Source: Nitrospira sp.
GTDB lineage: Bacteria > Nitrospirota > Nitrospiria > Nitrospirales > Nitrospiraceae
DNA length: 64,000 bases
Direction of reading: 5' to 3'
Assembly: GCA_018242685.1 (NCBI GenBank)
Contig: JAFEBM010000014.1
Span: 1-64,000, forward strand
Part shown: piece by piece, positions 52,985-62,622 of the stretch
Numbering within the stretch: position 1 is the stretch's first letter
Layout of the letters: the number at the start of each line of letters is the position of its first letter
The notes under the pieces: model-generated
What the model was told of the DNA's origin: nothing
The model's database searches: none
Seen by the model: the letters and a program-made list of their open reading frames with translations, nothing else
Position numbers and translations under genes: made by a program

Positions 52985-53992
52985 TTACGGTTTCGCCTTG
53001 GCAGAGGAGTCCTTGGCTGTTCCACCTTCGGCCTTCCCTTTGCCCTTTTCTTTCTGACCTTTTGTTTCTGCCTTGTGCTGTTCCATCGCCTCAACTTGCG
53101 CTGCAAGTGACGCGATCCGTTGTGCACTCTTATTCAATGATTCGACCGGTTTGAAGGCCGGTTCGACGTGCACCTCAGGCCTTTTACAGCAGTCGTGCGG
53201 ATTGGGCGTCGTCGCCGGAAGTATGGTCCAAAACATCAGAGACAGGACCACACCCACCCCTGCCAATGAAGCCAGCAACAACCCTTGGTCGCCCGGCACA
53301 CGCATTAAATCCCAGCGGGTGATGAGTCCTTGATAATTTTCAGATGTCGGACGGGAGTGTTCCGCCATCCGTCGAATGATTTGTCCAAGTATGGAAATCC
53401 CGATGACCGCCAAGACGATCAGGACCGCCGACGAGATGGATCCCCAGATCGTAAGTTCAAGACCGATTCGTTCCGCGATGGGAAGACCGGTGCCGAAGAG
53501 ATGTCGCAAACTTTCCATTTGGGACATCGAGTGGGAGGCGCTGATGGCATTCTCCGTCACGCGACTGACAATCCACCAGAGGAGCGGGAGGAAAAACGTT
53601 CCAATGAGAGCTGATCTCCACCATATGGCAAGGCCAAGCCCAGCCGGTGGTTCCTTCCGTAGTCGCTCAAGGAAGAACGTTCGCCCAACCAGTCCCAGCG
53701 CCCAAATATCGACGGGGATGGACATCCCGAAAATGAGCGGCAGCCCGATCCCTTCGCCGAAGTGCGTCTCAAAGACGGCGATGATGATGGGAGCGGCGAA
53801 GACTGTGACGGGACTGGCAAACAGCATTAAAAAGGCAAGGCCGAATCGGCCTTCGAAATGCACCAACCCCATCGTCATGGCAAGCACCGCAAACACCGCC
53901 TTAATGGGGATGCCGGTCCAGCAGGCAGACCAGAGAATACCGAACCCTATCTTCGTTGGAGACATCGATTCGCGTTCTTCAGCCATACCCAA
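52985..53992 (-). CDS. Multi-pass membrane protein of the respiratory cluster
   Basis: The 335-residue protein has about seven hydrophobic helices (roughly 18-36, 44-78, 85-105, 120-140, 180-200, 250-270) and a C-terminal soluble tail rich in Lys/Glu/Ala (GQKEKGKGKAEGG). It contains SDCCKRPEV-like cysteines (HDCCKRPEV). No family is recognised. Its position between cytochrome b and the bd-like subunit suggests an assembly or structural subunit. Two start codons six bases apart are possible (53992, 53986). Confidence 0.65.
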   Translation of the reverse strand: MGMAEERESMSPTKIGFGILWSACWTGIPIKAVFAVLAMTMGLVHFEGRFGLAFLMLFASPVTVFAAPIIIAVFETHFGEGIGLPLIFGMSIPVDIWALGLVGRTFFLERLRKEPPAGLGLAIWWRSALIGTFFLPLLWWIVSRVTENAISASHSMSQMESLRHLFGTGLPIAERIGLELTIWGSISSAVLIVLAVIGISILGQIIRRMAEHSRPTSENYQGLITRWDLMRVPGDQGLLLASLAGVGVVLSLMFWTILPATTPNPHDCCKRPEVHVEPAFKPVESLNKSAQRIASLAAQVEAMEQHKAETKGQKEKGKGKAEGGTAKDSSAKAKP

Positions 53993-54004
53993 CCTGTGCC
54001 AAGA

Positions 54005-55147
54005 TCAGTCGAGGAACTCTCGGTTAATGACCGACGCAACCGTGAATAAGACGATGATCACCATGATCGCAATCCAGCTGATGAGGGCGATCGGTCGCTT
54101 GAAAATATTCCGCTCGGGATCTTTGTCGATGAACGGGAGCGCAACGAGCAATACCATGAAGGCGGCCGGCAACGCCACGGCACCCAAAAACTGACCGAAC
54201 TCACCGGCGAACAGTTTCAACCTGAGCAGCTGGAAGTAGAACAGAAAATACCATTCCGGTTCGGGATGGTAGTCCCCTGGGTCCGGCGCCGCCTCATCCA
54301 ATAAGACGACCGGCTCCCAGAGAGCCAAGGCGCAGATCCCTAGGAAGACAAACGTCATCCCGACCATGTCTTTCCAAATTTGACGGGGAAAGAAATAGTC
54401 GGTTTTCGCTTTGATCTCCTCCACCGTACCGGTGAAAGGTCCAGCGGGAGCAGCCACGCGAAACAGGAACAGATGCAATCCGGCTAAGGCCATGAGCGAC
54501 GCCGGAAGAATCATGACATGGAGCACGAAGAATCGGCTCAAGGTCATCTGTCCAGGAGTCGGCCCACCTTTCAGAAATCTGGCGATGAAATCACCGATAA
54601 TGGGGGTCTTATCCAAGATTTCGACACCCACTGTCGTCGCCCAGAACGCGCGTTGATCCCAGGGCAAGAGGTAGCCGGTAAAGCCGAAGGTGATCACAAC
54701 GCCGAACAACGCCAGTCCGACAAGCCACAGCAATTCTCGCGGCTTCTTGTACGCCCCCCAGAGAAACACCTGCGACATATGCGCCACCACACAGACGACC
54801 ATGGCGCTGGATCCCCAAAAATGGTAGCCCAGAAGGAACCATCCATAATCGACATCGTGAATGATATATTGCGTGCTGGCGTAGGCATGGTCGGCTGTCG
54901 GCACGTAATAGAACATGAGCAACATGCCGGTCAGCGCCTGCATGGCAAAGATGAACAACAAGATGGACCCGAACACGTACGCCCAACGAGAGCCACCGGG
55001 AATCGGCTCATTGAGCATCTTGGCCTGCATCTCCTTGAGACCGACACGTTCGTCAAGGAACGCCACGAGCTTTTCGATCGCGCTGGGCTGATGATCGGGA
55101 ATTGCTACGGGAGTAGATCGTTTGCTATCCATGTCGCCAGCTTTCAA
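54005..55147 (-). CDS. Cytochrome b (b6f-type) of a bc complex
   Basis: The 380-residue protein carries both heme b pairs: His109/His123 (14 apart) and His210/His225 (15 apart). The longer second spacing is the b6f-type pattern. The quinol-oxidation motif PEWY lies in EPEWYFLFYFQLLRL, as in subunit IV/cytochrome b C-terminal parts, so N- and C-terminal halves are fused. It should oxidise quinol with the Rieske protein encoded upstream. The ATG overlaps the Rieske stop by four bases. Confidence 0.92.
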   Translation of the reverse strand: MKAGDMDSKRSTPVAIPDHQPSAIEKLVAFLDERVGLKEMQAKMLNEPIPGGSRWAYVFGSILLFIFAMQALTGMLLMFYYVPTADHAYASTQYIIHDVDYGWFLLGYHFWGSSAMVVCVVAHMSQVFLWGAYKKPRELLWLVGLALFGVVITFGFTGYLLPWDQRAFWATTVGVEILDKTPIIGDFIARFLKGGPTPGQMTLSRFFVLHVMILPASLMALAGLHLFLFRVAAPAGPFTGTVEEIKAKTDYFFPRQIWKDMVGMTFVFLGICALALWEPVVLLDEAAPDPGDYHPEPEWYFLFYFQLLRLKLFAGEFGQFLGAVALPAAFMVLLVALPFIDKDPERNIFKRPIALISWIAIMVIIVLFTVASVINREFLD

Positions 55148-56079
55148 ATGATCCGGATTTGCGATTTCGTACCGGCCTTGAACTCCATGTCGATGACCTC
55201 CACGTCTCCCGCTGCAGAAACCCTCACGGGTAACGCGTCAAGGCCGCGCGGGGCCGGGCCGTCGAGTACTTTCCCGGCTGCATCATAGATGCTCAGGTGG
55301 CAAGGGCAGAGAAACACTTGTCCGAGTGTTTTGTGCTGCCGCCACTTGAATGCGCAGCCCAAATGAGGACACTTACCGGAGAACGCCACATAGGGAATGT
55401 TTTTCTTGTTGGTCCAGAGCGTCTTCCCCCTGGCATCTCGAAACTCCATGTCCTTGTCTTTGTAGACTTTCTCGAGAAGCTCGGGGGTCGCTCGGAGAAT
55501 CCAGACGTTTTTATCGACTTCGCTCTCCGGCATATACACTTCTTTGACTTTCTTTTTGTACTTGAACTGCACGCCGACGTCGTCCTGTTTGATCTTGCCG
55601 ACATTACCCACGTTCAACCAGTGGTTGTCGAAATCCGCATACATCGGCTTCATCAGAAAGCGGAGGATGGGATACGCGAGGGGAAGGCCGATCAAGAACC
55701 CAAGGACATGCGTGAAATTCATGAAAAACGTGCGGCGCTTGACGTTTTTTTCCAGATCGGGCAACGGCACCAATACTTCGCCCGGCGTCACATGGATGTT
55801 GTCCTCGAGGTGCGAGATCTCCACTTCATGCGTGGTGACATAATCTTCCCGCTTGAAGGGCGGCAAGGCGAGGATATCCGTTGACGGCGCGCGTAACTGC
55901 ACGAAGTCATCCGTCACAGCCTGGACATGGCCCATGGCGACTTGTCGCTCACCACTCCCATTCATAGACACCACGATATGGCTGATCTCGTGGGAAAGCG
56001 GATCAAGCACGACCTTCGTCACTTCACCGATGTCGAGGTCGGTGCACCGGACCTTGGATTTCAATTTCGGTTGCAGCAT
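55144..56079 (-). CDS. Rieske iron-sulfur protein with N-terminal PRC-barrel-like domain
   Basis: The 311-residue protein has an N-terminal PRC-barrel-like beta domain (about 1-75: VRCTDLDIGEVTKVVLDP, HVQAVTDDFVQL), a TM helix (about 119-143) and a C-terminal Rieske domain. The cluster ligands are Cys237/His239 in CPHLGC and Cys258/His261 in CPCHLS. The last Ser replaces the more common GS. Fusing a PRC barrel to a Rieske protein is unusual. The TM helix places the Rieske domain outside and the barrel inside the membrane, where PRC domains usually act. Confidence 0.87.
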   Translation of the reverse strand: MLQPKLKSKVRCTDLDIGEVTKVVLDPLSHEISHIVVSMNGSGERQVAMGHVQAVTDDFVQLRAPSTDILALPPFKREDYVTTHEVEISHLEDNIHVTPGEVLVPLPDLEKNVKRRTFFMNFTHVLGFLIGLPLAYPILRFLMKPMYADFDNHWLNVGNVGKIKQDDVGVQFKYKKKVKEVYMPESEVDKNVWILRATPELLEKVYKDKDMEFRDARGKTLWTNKKNIPYVAFSGKCPHLGCAFKWRQHKTLGQVFLCPCHLSIYDAAGKVLDGPAPRGLDALPVRVSAAGDVEVIDMEFKAGTKSQIRII

Positions 56080-56888
56080 TAGCTTTTCTTGATCGGCTTG
56101 GGGGTATTCACCGAGGTGTTCTTGAAGGTGCCTAACCAGGCGGCGAGAGCCTGCATTTCTTTGGGCTCCATGAGATCCTTAAACTTGTTGGGCATAATGC
56201 CCTTCTGATATTCCTTCTCATACCCCTCAGCCATAAAGCTCTTGGGATCGTAGATTTTCTGTTGAATCTCCTCGACCGTGAGCAGCGAGCCGATATTATC
56301 CAGTTCGGGGCCTCGTTTCTTTCCACCCTCACCCCTCAACTTGTGGCAGTTGTAACATTCTTGCAGTTGCCACTGCTCCTCGCCCACTTTCATGAAATCG
56401 CCGACGCCCGTGCCGGCTGCCGCAGCAGGCTTTTCTCCAGCCGATGGAGTCGGAGCTGTCGCCACCGATTGACCACTGCCTAACCCCTTCAGTCGCTCTT
56501 CCAAGACTTTCACCTGTTCATCAAGGGCTTTGGCGCGAGCAATCAGCTCCTCGGCTTTCCCCTTCTGAGAGGCAGCCCGCTCTTTTCCCAAAAGTTTGTC
56601 GATTTTGGCCCGTTCATCCTCAGGGTCAAACTGAGGTAACAGCGATGCGCCGGCAACACAGACAGTCACCAAGAGAATCCAGAATGCGATGACGGCAAAG
56701 AGGGACTTCCCTCCGCTCATCGTCCCGATCGGCTGCGCGTCAAGCAGTATGAAAACGATCGCCCCGATCAATGCAACGATGAAGAACAACACTTGGAATG
56801 GGATCGGCAGCTCCTGCCAATGTCCGACGAGAATAAGAGCGCCACCAACCACCAGCCCAATGCCTAGCTTCTTGAATATATTTCCCAT
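56079..56888 (-). CDS. Membrane-anchored monoheme cytochrome c
   Basis: The 269-residue protein has two or three N-terminal membrane helices (about 5-22, 31-50, 60-82), then a coiled-coil (DERAKIDKLLGKERAAS to VKVLEERLKG), a Pro/Ala linker and one cytochrome domain with CYNCH. A distal Met is likely in GIMPNKFKDL. The stop and the Rieske start share one base (TAATG). It could carry electrons from the bc complex. The coiled coil is reminiscent of the spacer in the diheme cytochrome at 47787. Confidence 0.88.
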   Translation of the reverse strand: MGNIFKKLGIGLVVGGALILVGHWQELPIPFQVLFFIVALIGAIVFILLDAQPIGTMSGGKSLFAVIAFWILLVTVCVAGASLLPQFDPEDERAKIDKLLGKERAASQKGKAEELIARAKALDEQVKVLEERLKGLGSGQSVATAPTPSAGEKPAAAAGTGVGDFMKVGEEQWQLQECYNCHKLRGEGGKKRGPELDNIGSLLTVEEIQQKIYDPKSFMAEGYEKEYQKGIMPNKFKDLMEPKEMQALAAWLGTFKNTSVNTPKPIKKS

Positions 56889-56927
56889 ACGAATTCTCGC
56901 CGCCTCAGCAGGCGCTCCACGCTGTGA

Positions 56928-58637
56928 TTACTTGGCTGCGATCGGAACAGGACTTCCCTCAAGCTCTCGTACCCTTGCGACGGAAGGCCGAAGAGCCACC
57001 AGCGCAGCCACGCTGACGATGGCGATAAACACGACGGTAATCGCCGTAATCCACCCGGCCGAATACGAGAGCGTCGGAGTAAACGACTCGGCACTGAGGT
57101 CCGACACCAAACTATAGACATGGAAGTATTTCTTGAGCAACGACCGCACCGCCCCCATCAACCCCATGATCCACGTGGAAGTGAATGCCAGAAAAATCAA
57201 CACAAATTGCGCCGCGAAATCGATTTTCCCCCAGAGGATCGTGCCTTGCTTGATGGTTCGGTTATACAAGACATAATTGACGACCGTCACATACACCAAT
57301 GTCAAGATTGCCGAAAGCTTGGCCGGCATCGACGACAGATAGTCCCACCCTTCCGGCAGTTTCAGCTCATCGGGCATATCGGTGCCGGTGGCCACGAAAC
57401 CGGCAGGCGTGAGCCAGACGGCATCGCTGATGAGCATGATGATAAAGCCGATCTTGATGACGGTCCGTGCCGAGACGGTCTTGGGAATAAACCGGCCCAA
57501 TAGAAACGGTGATAGCGTGAGGGGCAGCAAGAACGCCAACGACATTGGATCGGGAATCCAAAACTTATCCATCACCCACATCGTGGCGGGGAGCAACACG
57601 ACGAGGACGATCGGGGCCAAGATGGTCATCCGAACATTTTCGGCCCCTTCAATTCGTTTGACGCTGAGCCAGCTATAATAGTTGATGCCCAGGAACAGCA
57701 GCCCAATCATGATGCCTTGCGTTTCAAAAAACATGGAAAGCTGATCGGCCATCATGTACGGGCAGAATGAAAAATCGTAATCGCACATTTCATACGCCAA
57801 CAAGAGTCCTGTAAACGGCTGCAAGAGCGACCCGCCCACCGCAATCCAGATGGCGGCGAAGCCCATCCAATCGTAGTAGGCTCGCTCCTCCTGCGTCTTC
57901 GCCCCCATGTACATGTAGGCGGCAATCATTCCGGCGATAAACCCACCGAATGCGACGTTCCCGTCGATTCTGTGGAGGCTCAGGGGGAACCAACTTTGGT
58001 TGGCGATCTTATCCCACAAGGTTGCCGCCGCGAGAAAGTCCTGCGGCGAGACTCCCTCAGCCTTGGGCGGTGTGTTCATGAACGACGTAGGGCCGTTGAT
58101 GACAAACAAGATGAGCAGGCAGACAAGATTCAAGAGCACACCAAGAGCGATATGACGCCCTTTCTTTTCACCCTTCCAGACATCCCAGGTATACAGGTAG
58201 GCATACATGAGGATGGTCTCGGCGATGAACAGCGCCGGATACATGACGGCGAACACCATATAGAACTGATTGATGAACGAGGTTGTGAACTGCGGATAAG
58301 CGGCAAGAAGGACGAAAATAAACAAGCCGCCCGTCACAGCCGTCATACTGAAGAGAATGACCGTCACCTTGGTGATCTCTTTAGCCAGACGATCATACCG
58401 AGGGTCCTGCTTCCGGTACCCCAACCATTCTGAAATGACGACGAAGATCGGTGCGCCGAGGATGAACGCGGCAAATAAGATATGAAGTTGAGCGACGACC
58501 CATACAGCCGTCCGATTACCCGTGTACGGAAACTCCACCGAAGACGCCCCAACCTCTTGGGCGTAGACACCGGTGGCAGCCACACAGAGCGAGCACAACA
58601 CAACGAGAGCCAGGAGACTGCTCGACAGTTTTTTCAC
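56928..58637 (-). CDS. Cytochrome bd-like oxidase subunit I (copy A)
   Basis: The 569-residue protein opens with a signal sequence and QLHILFAAFILGAPIF (His52) and has the later HRIDGNVAFGGFIAGM His region, plus helices similar to copy B. Copy B and this protein clearly share an origin but differ strongly, and both lack the GRQPW quinol loop. I chose the GTG at 58637 because a signal peptide (KKLSSSLLALVVLCSLCVAA) starts there; the open frame extends to 58742 with non-membrane residues. It is next to the bc-type genes, so it may act with them. Confidence 0.8.
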   Translation of the reverse strand: MKKLSSSLLALVVLCSLCVAATGVYAQEVGASSVEFPYTGNRTAVWVVAQLHILFAAFILGAPIFVVISEWLGYRKQDPRYDRLAKEITKVTVILFSMTAVTGGLFIFVLLAAYPQFTTSFINQFYMVFAVMYPALFIAETILMYAYLYTWDVWKGEKKGRHIALGVLLNLVCLLILFVINGPTSFMNTPPKAEGVSPQDFLAAATLWDKIANQSWFPLSLHRIDGNVAFGGFIAGMIAAYMYMGAKTQEERAYYDWMGFAAIWIAVGGSLLQPFTGLLLAYEMCDYDFSFCPYMMADQLSMFFETQGIMIGLLFLGINYYSWLSVKRIEGAENVRMTILAPIVLVVLLPATMWVMDKFWIPDPMSLAFLLPLTLSPFLLGRFIPKTVSARTVIKIGFIIMLISDAVWLTPAGFVATGTDMPDELKLPEGWDYLSSMPAKLSAILTLVYVTVVNYVLYNRTIKQGTILWGKIDFAAQFVLIFLAFTSTWIMGLMGAVRSLLKKYFHVYSLVSDLSAESFTPTLSYSAGWITAITVVFIAIVSVAALVALRPSVARVRELEGSPVPIAAK

Positions 58638-58940
58638 GATACCTCGATGCCCCCTACTTTTTATAGAACCTAGTCTACGGATCTTGCTTTCATCTTGTAC
58701 GACAGGCGCCAAGGACAGGCCTCTTGCGATTTGCCACATCACTGTCTCATATGACTTACCGCCCGACAGAGTATCGCAGATTCCGCCAATCCTTACCGAT
58801 AAGGAAATCCCTTAGCAGCATACAAAAACAACCTGAGACTGGTCGGCAACCTCGCTTCGTATGCAGAAGACGGACGCCCTGATTCCAGAAGATTAAAGTC
58901 CAGAAGGTGCGAAGCATCGACAACCCTGTCACCCTCATAA

Positions 58941-59423
58941 TCATTGAGCGACGGCATCGCCCCATTGCTTCTTCTCTTCATTCCAGGTCTTCCCGGCCAG
59001 TCCAAAACTTCGCTCATAGAGCACGAGCTTCCATCGGTCTTCCTCTGAGAGCTTGCTCTTCCAGCCTTTCATCTTGGTATTCGCCACCCCTTCGGAAATA
59101 CGCCAAAACCATACTGAGTCGGAATAGAGCTTCATGCGCTCAGGGTTTCTAAAATCAGTGGCTCCCGCCTTGACCGGCTTTCCGTCCTTCCCGTGACAGC
59201 TGGCACAGTTGACGTCGGGATTTGTTTCACCGAGGAAGAGCTTGCGTCCTTCTTCCAGCTTCTGAGCATCCCCCCACCAATCTGTCGGCATATGCTTGTC
59301 GGCATATTCAGCTGGAGCCGGCGGCGGTGGCACGATCGGCCCCTCACCTTGCTCTCCGCAACTCGACAATAGCCAGAGGCTCATGACCAATACAACATGA
59401 AACGAACCGAGCCGCATGTTCAT
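58941..59423 (-). CDS. Monoheme cytochrome c lipoprotein
   Basis: The 160-residue protein has a signal peptide with lipobox LLSSC (Cys about 22), a Pro-rich linker and one heme site CASCH in VNCASCHGKDGKPV. The C-terminal part resembles that of the cytochrome at 49695 (EDRWKLVLYERSFG against DEWIWKIIMGEYDG). It begins the respiratory cluster on the minus strand but is separated from copy A by a 300-base gap, so it may have its own promoter. Confidence 0.88.
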   Translation of the reverse strand: MNMRLGSFHVVLVMSLWLLSSCGEQGEGPIVPPPPAPAEYADKHMPTDWWGDAQKLEEGRKLFLGETNPDVNCASCHGKDGKPVKAGATDFRNPERMKLYSDSVWFWRISEGVANTKMKGWKSKLSEEDRWKLVLYERSFGLAGKTWNEEKKQWGDAVAQ

Positions 59424-59641
59424 GACAATCTCATCACTCTGTCATTGGGAGTTTTTGTCCAGGTCGCAACGCGATCGAGGAAGGGGCGAATAAACAAAAA
59501 AACGCTTCTGCAGAGGCATCACATGCCCCTTGCAAGAGCGTCAAGATTGCAATCGCGCTTTCAGCTTGTCTCACTGGCCCCCGCCGACCTATCGACCGAT
59601 TCGGCGAGATACCTTGTAGCCCCAAGGACCGTCATCGGCGA

Positions 59642-60337
59642 TCATGATCTTTTCTTTCCCAGGGATTTCGCCTTGCTCCGTTCCTGTTTCCGCTGAGAAC
59701 GGACCAGCTTCATCCCGATAATACCGCAGGCTGTTGCAAAGACCGCCCCGCTTCCCCACCAAAGCCAAGCAGGAGGCCCGCTTGCCTCACATCCAATTCC
59801 AAAGTTAACCCGGATCTTCCGTTCACTTTCTAGATCTTTCGGATCGAATTCAACTTTAAAGTTCTGCTGCTCCCCCCTCGCCTCTACCAGAAGGGGATCG
59901 CCAAGATTGTCGTTGTGCAGATGAAACATCGCCTTGTAGTAGCCGTCTGCATCTGTCCGTACAACCTGACCGTATGAAATCCTGGTGTCTTTAACAAGAA
60001 CATCTGTATTCGAAAGCCCCTTTCCGCTCTGTCCGCAAACATACCCCTCCACCATGAAACGATGGTCCGCTTCATGTGTGGCTGATGCCACGGGTGGGAG
60101 CGCCTCGTTCATTGCGAGACAGCAAACTAGAATAAACAGTCCTACCGGACTTCGTCTGCCGCGCTTCGAACTAGATCGCTGACTCGTCGCTCGCTCCTTC
60201 GGAGAAGTGCACGCTGCACGATACGAGCGCGCTACAATTGGGCATGGGTTTCTAGCACAGCACCAAATCTTTGTCAACGAAACGGCCGGCCTTTTTGAGT
60301 GATGCACCTTTCTGTGTAAAAAGAAAAAGGGTGTCAC
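59642..60337 (-). CDS. Exported carboxypeptidase-regulatory-like domain protein, start uncertain
   Basis: The frame encodes 231 residues. The meaningful part begins near a hydrophobic segment (PVGLFILVCCLA, around residue 64) followed by a beta-sandwich resembling carboxypeptidase-regulatory domains (VEGYVCGQSGKGLSNTDVLV, TDADGYYKAMFHLHND), then a C-terminal TM helix and a Lys/Arg-rich tail. The N-terminal 60 residues are Arg/Ser-rich and not protein-like, and no good start is seen near the hydrophobic segment, so the real start is probably non-ATG or further in. Membrane-anchored periplasmic domain; function unknown. Confidence 0.55.
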   Translation of the reverse strand: MTPFFFLHRKVHHSKRPAVSLTKIWCCARNPCPIVARSYRAACTSPKERATSQRSSSKRGRRSPVGLFILVCCLAMNEALPPVASATHEADHRFMVEGYVCGQSGKGLSNTDVLVKDTRISYGQVVRTDADGYYKAMFHLHNDNLGDPLLVEARGEQQNFKVEFDPKDLESERKIRVNFGIGCEASGPPAWLWWGSGAVFATACGIIGMKLVRSQRKQERSKAKSLGKKRS

Positions 60338-60763
60338 CTAGACGCTGACGAAAGGAACCTCTTCTCTACCGAGGCTCGCACTGTGCCGCGCAGATTCGTG
60401 TCTTTGTGATGCGACTACTCGGGCGATCGAGACGCAAAGGCGATCGGCACCAACCTCGTGGCCGAAGACCGAACGCGGGGCGCCGTTTGCCGCTCTCGCG
60501 ATTTCTCTGCCGGTGGGGCGTGGAGGCTGTTTTTCATGGCAGGTTTCGTTCCCTCAGGAAGCTACCCGCAGCCAAGGTTCGTACGGATGCGGAGCCGAGG
60601 GGGGAGCTTCTCATTCCAAGTCTTTGCCGAGAAGAAATCCTTCAATCCTCCAGGAACGTAAGACTCTTTAGGAGTTAAAGCGTATAGCCTTCGAGCGCTG
60701 GATGTAAAGCTGATTTTTTCCGCGAGAATATCGGTATCAGCTGAGGAAGAATGGGGGGGATCC
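60338..60763. other. Intergenic region, no gene supported
   Basis: Overlapping plus-strand frames (for example 60458-60661) cover this segment but have no ribosome site or recognisable motif. It separates the TM-anchored protein gene from the Sm-like hypothetical gene upstream on the minus strand. Confidence 0.5.
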
Positions 60764-61168
60764 TTAGAGGTAGCCCTTCGTGCGCGTCACCGCCTCAATC
60801 TTTGCGGCTTCTGCTCGACGATCGGAGTCTTTCTTCGAGACCCACGCCTCCCACGACTTGCCGTTCGCGGTATCTTCGCCGGTAAATGCGATGCTCTCGA
60901 TGGATTGGTAAGGAATGCACCGATGACTCTGTTGGCCAACGGGAAACAGTTCCAGATGGGAATTGTCGTCGGCTACTTGACGATTGAACAGATATCCGGT
61001 GACCGATTCACCGGACCGTAAAGACAGGGTCACGTCGCCGCGGTAATCAAATGCCAGTTCGACGGCCTCGGTTATTTCGGCCATGGAAGTAGGCTTGAAC
61101 CGCCGCCCTTCAAGGGAACCGGCAAGAGAACCTGGATGATCAACCGCATGGTTTTTGATATCGGTCAT
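60764..61168 (-). CDS. Hypothetical protein with Sm-like beta core
   Basis: The 134-residue protein has a beta-rich centre that looks like a small Sm/SH3-type barrel (VTLSLRSGESVTGYLFNRQ, LELFPVGQQS, SIESIAFTGEDTA), followed by a basic/acidic helix (KSWEAWVSKKDSDRRAEAAK). It starts 13 bases after the hpnH stop, so it is probably co-transcribed with hpnH. No enzymatic motif is seen. It could be a hopanoid-linked accessory protein, by position only. Confidence 0.65.
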   Translation of the reverse strand: MTDIKNHAVDHPGSLAGSLEGRRFKPTSMAEITEAVELAFDYRGDVTLSLRSGESVTGYLFNRQVADDNSHLELFPVGQQSHRCIPYQSIESIAFTGEDTANGKSWEAWVSKKDSDRRAEAAKIEAVTRTKGYL

Positions 61169-61181
61169 GAGGCAGAGACGG

Positions 61182-62198
61182 TTAACGAGAAGTAGGCATC
61201 AGCGTCAATTTAGCTGTCCGAGCAAATCCCGACACCGTGCTGAACGTATCTTCCACCGCCGAGGCCTCATAGCCGCAATGGACCATGCAATCGGCGCACT
61301 TTTCATTTCGACCGGTCCCGTACTTATCCCACTCCGTCAACTCCATAAGCTCACGGAATGTTTTGGTGTACCCCTCTTGCAGGAGATAGCAGGGCTTCTG
61401 CCATCCAAACACGTTATAGGTCGGATTGCCCCAGGGGGTGCACTGATATTCACGGCGTCCCATTAGAAAATCCAAGAACAGCGGAGATTGGTTGAATTGC
61501 CAACCCGCCTTGGGATTCGCAAGAATTTTTGAAAACAACTCCGTGGTTCGCGCGCGTTTCAGGAAATGCTGTTGATCCGGAGCTTTTTGATAACTATAGC
61601 CGGGAGAGATCGTCATGCTTTCGACGCCCAACGCCATCATTTCGTCGAAAAACTTCCTGACACGCTCGGGGTTGGCATCGTCGAACAAGGTGGTATTCGT
61701 CGTCACCCGATGACCGCGTTTGAGCGCCGCCTTCATGGCCCTGACCGCCACCTCATAGACTCCGTCGCGACAAACGGCCAAATCGTGCTCGTCCTTGAGT
61801 CCATCCATATGGACGCTGAAGGTCAGGTACTTCGAGGGTTGATACTCATCCAGCTTCCGTTCCAAGAGGATGGCGTTCGTACAGAGATAGATGTACTTCT
61901 TCCGATCCACCAAACCCTGGACGATCTTCGCGATTTCAGGATGAATGAGCGGCTCTCCGCCGGGAATGCTTACCATCGGCGCTCCACATTCCTCTGCCGC
62001 CGCCCAGCATTGTTCCGGCGTCAACCGCTTGTCGAGGATATGATCGGGATACTGGATCTTCCCACAACCCGCGCAGGCCAGGTTGCACCGAAAGAGCGGC
62101 TCAAGCATGAGTACCAAAGGATAGCGTTTCACTCCCTTCAGCTTCTGGGAGAGCACGTACGTCGCCACAGTATACATCTGGGAAATCGGAACAGCCAT
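61182..62198 (-). CDS. hpnH: HpnH, hopanoid biosynthesis radical SAM protein
   Basis: The 338-residue protein has a radical SAM cluster motif in FRCNLACAGCGKI (CxxxCxxC form) and the GGEPL motif, plus a C-terminal domain with CYLLQEGYTKT and a cysteine pair KCADCMVHCGYEA. HpnH joins adenosine to the hopanoid side chain (adenosylhopane formation). Length and motif order match the family. Squalene-hopene cyclase and other hpn genes are not in the window. Confidence 0.92.
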   Translation of the reverse strand: MAVPISQMYTVATYVLSQKLKGVKRYPLVLMLEPLFRCNLACAGCGKIQYPDHILDKRLTPEQCWAAAEECGAPMVSIPGGEPLIHPEIAKIVQGLVDRKKYIYLCTNAILLERKLDEYQPSKYLTFSVHMDGLKDEHDLAVCRDGVYEVAVRAMKAALKRGHRVTTNTTLFDDANPERVRKFFDEMMALGVESMTISPGYSYQKAPDQQHFLKRARTTELFSKILANPKAGWQFNQSPLFLDFLMGRREYQCTPWGNPTYNVFGWQKPCYLLQEGYTKTFRELMELTEWDKYGTGRNEKCADCMVHCGYEASAVEDTFSTVSGFARTAKLTLMPTSR

Positions 62199-62622
62199 TC
62201 CGTTCTCCTTACTTAATTGTCTTTTCTGAAATCGCTCTATCTGAACAGCTGCCTAAAGCAGCCTTGCTTGGAGGCACAAAAAGTTTTTTGATTCTAACAT
62301 CATGCATGGGGCTCGTCAATTTCGAAGAGCAAAGAATGGGGGGGGCATCCACTTGCCGCAGTATCAGGGTTTCTGCTAAGGTCAGGTTGACCTACGTCCG
62401 GCCCATCCCAGCATCCTTAGCTGAGGTAGCTATGAGACGTGTCTCTCTCCTCTCTCGCCATCCTTTCTTGTGTTCCAACTGTTCACACGCCGATAGACAA
62501 CGATTAGGGTGCGACAAGTTCTTGGCTCACGGAGGCTCTGATGAGAGCCTCTATTCGATATGCTTGGAAAATACTTCCATATGGTTGAAGCCATTCAACT
62601 TCGTTCAGAAGGAGGGCGCATC
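62199..62622. other. Intergenic region with a palindrome
   Basis: This gap lies between divergent hpnH and the DUF3365-type gene. It holds a perfect inverted repeat AGGTCA-GGT-TGACCT (62379-62393), a candidate operator, about 230 bases before the plus-strand gene. No gene is supported. The right edge has AGAAGGAGGG as ribosome site for 62623. Confidence 0.5.
62379..62393. promoter_or_regulatory. Perfect 6-bp inverted repeat, possible operator
   Basis: AGGTCA (62379-62384) and TGACCT (62388-62393) are separated by GGT. The symmetry and spacing suit a dimeric transcription factor. No factor is assigned, and the motif is short enough to occur by chance. Confidence 0.35.
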
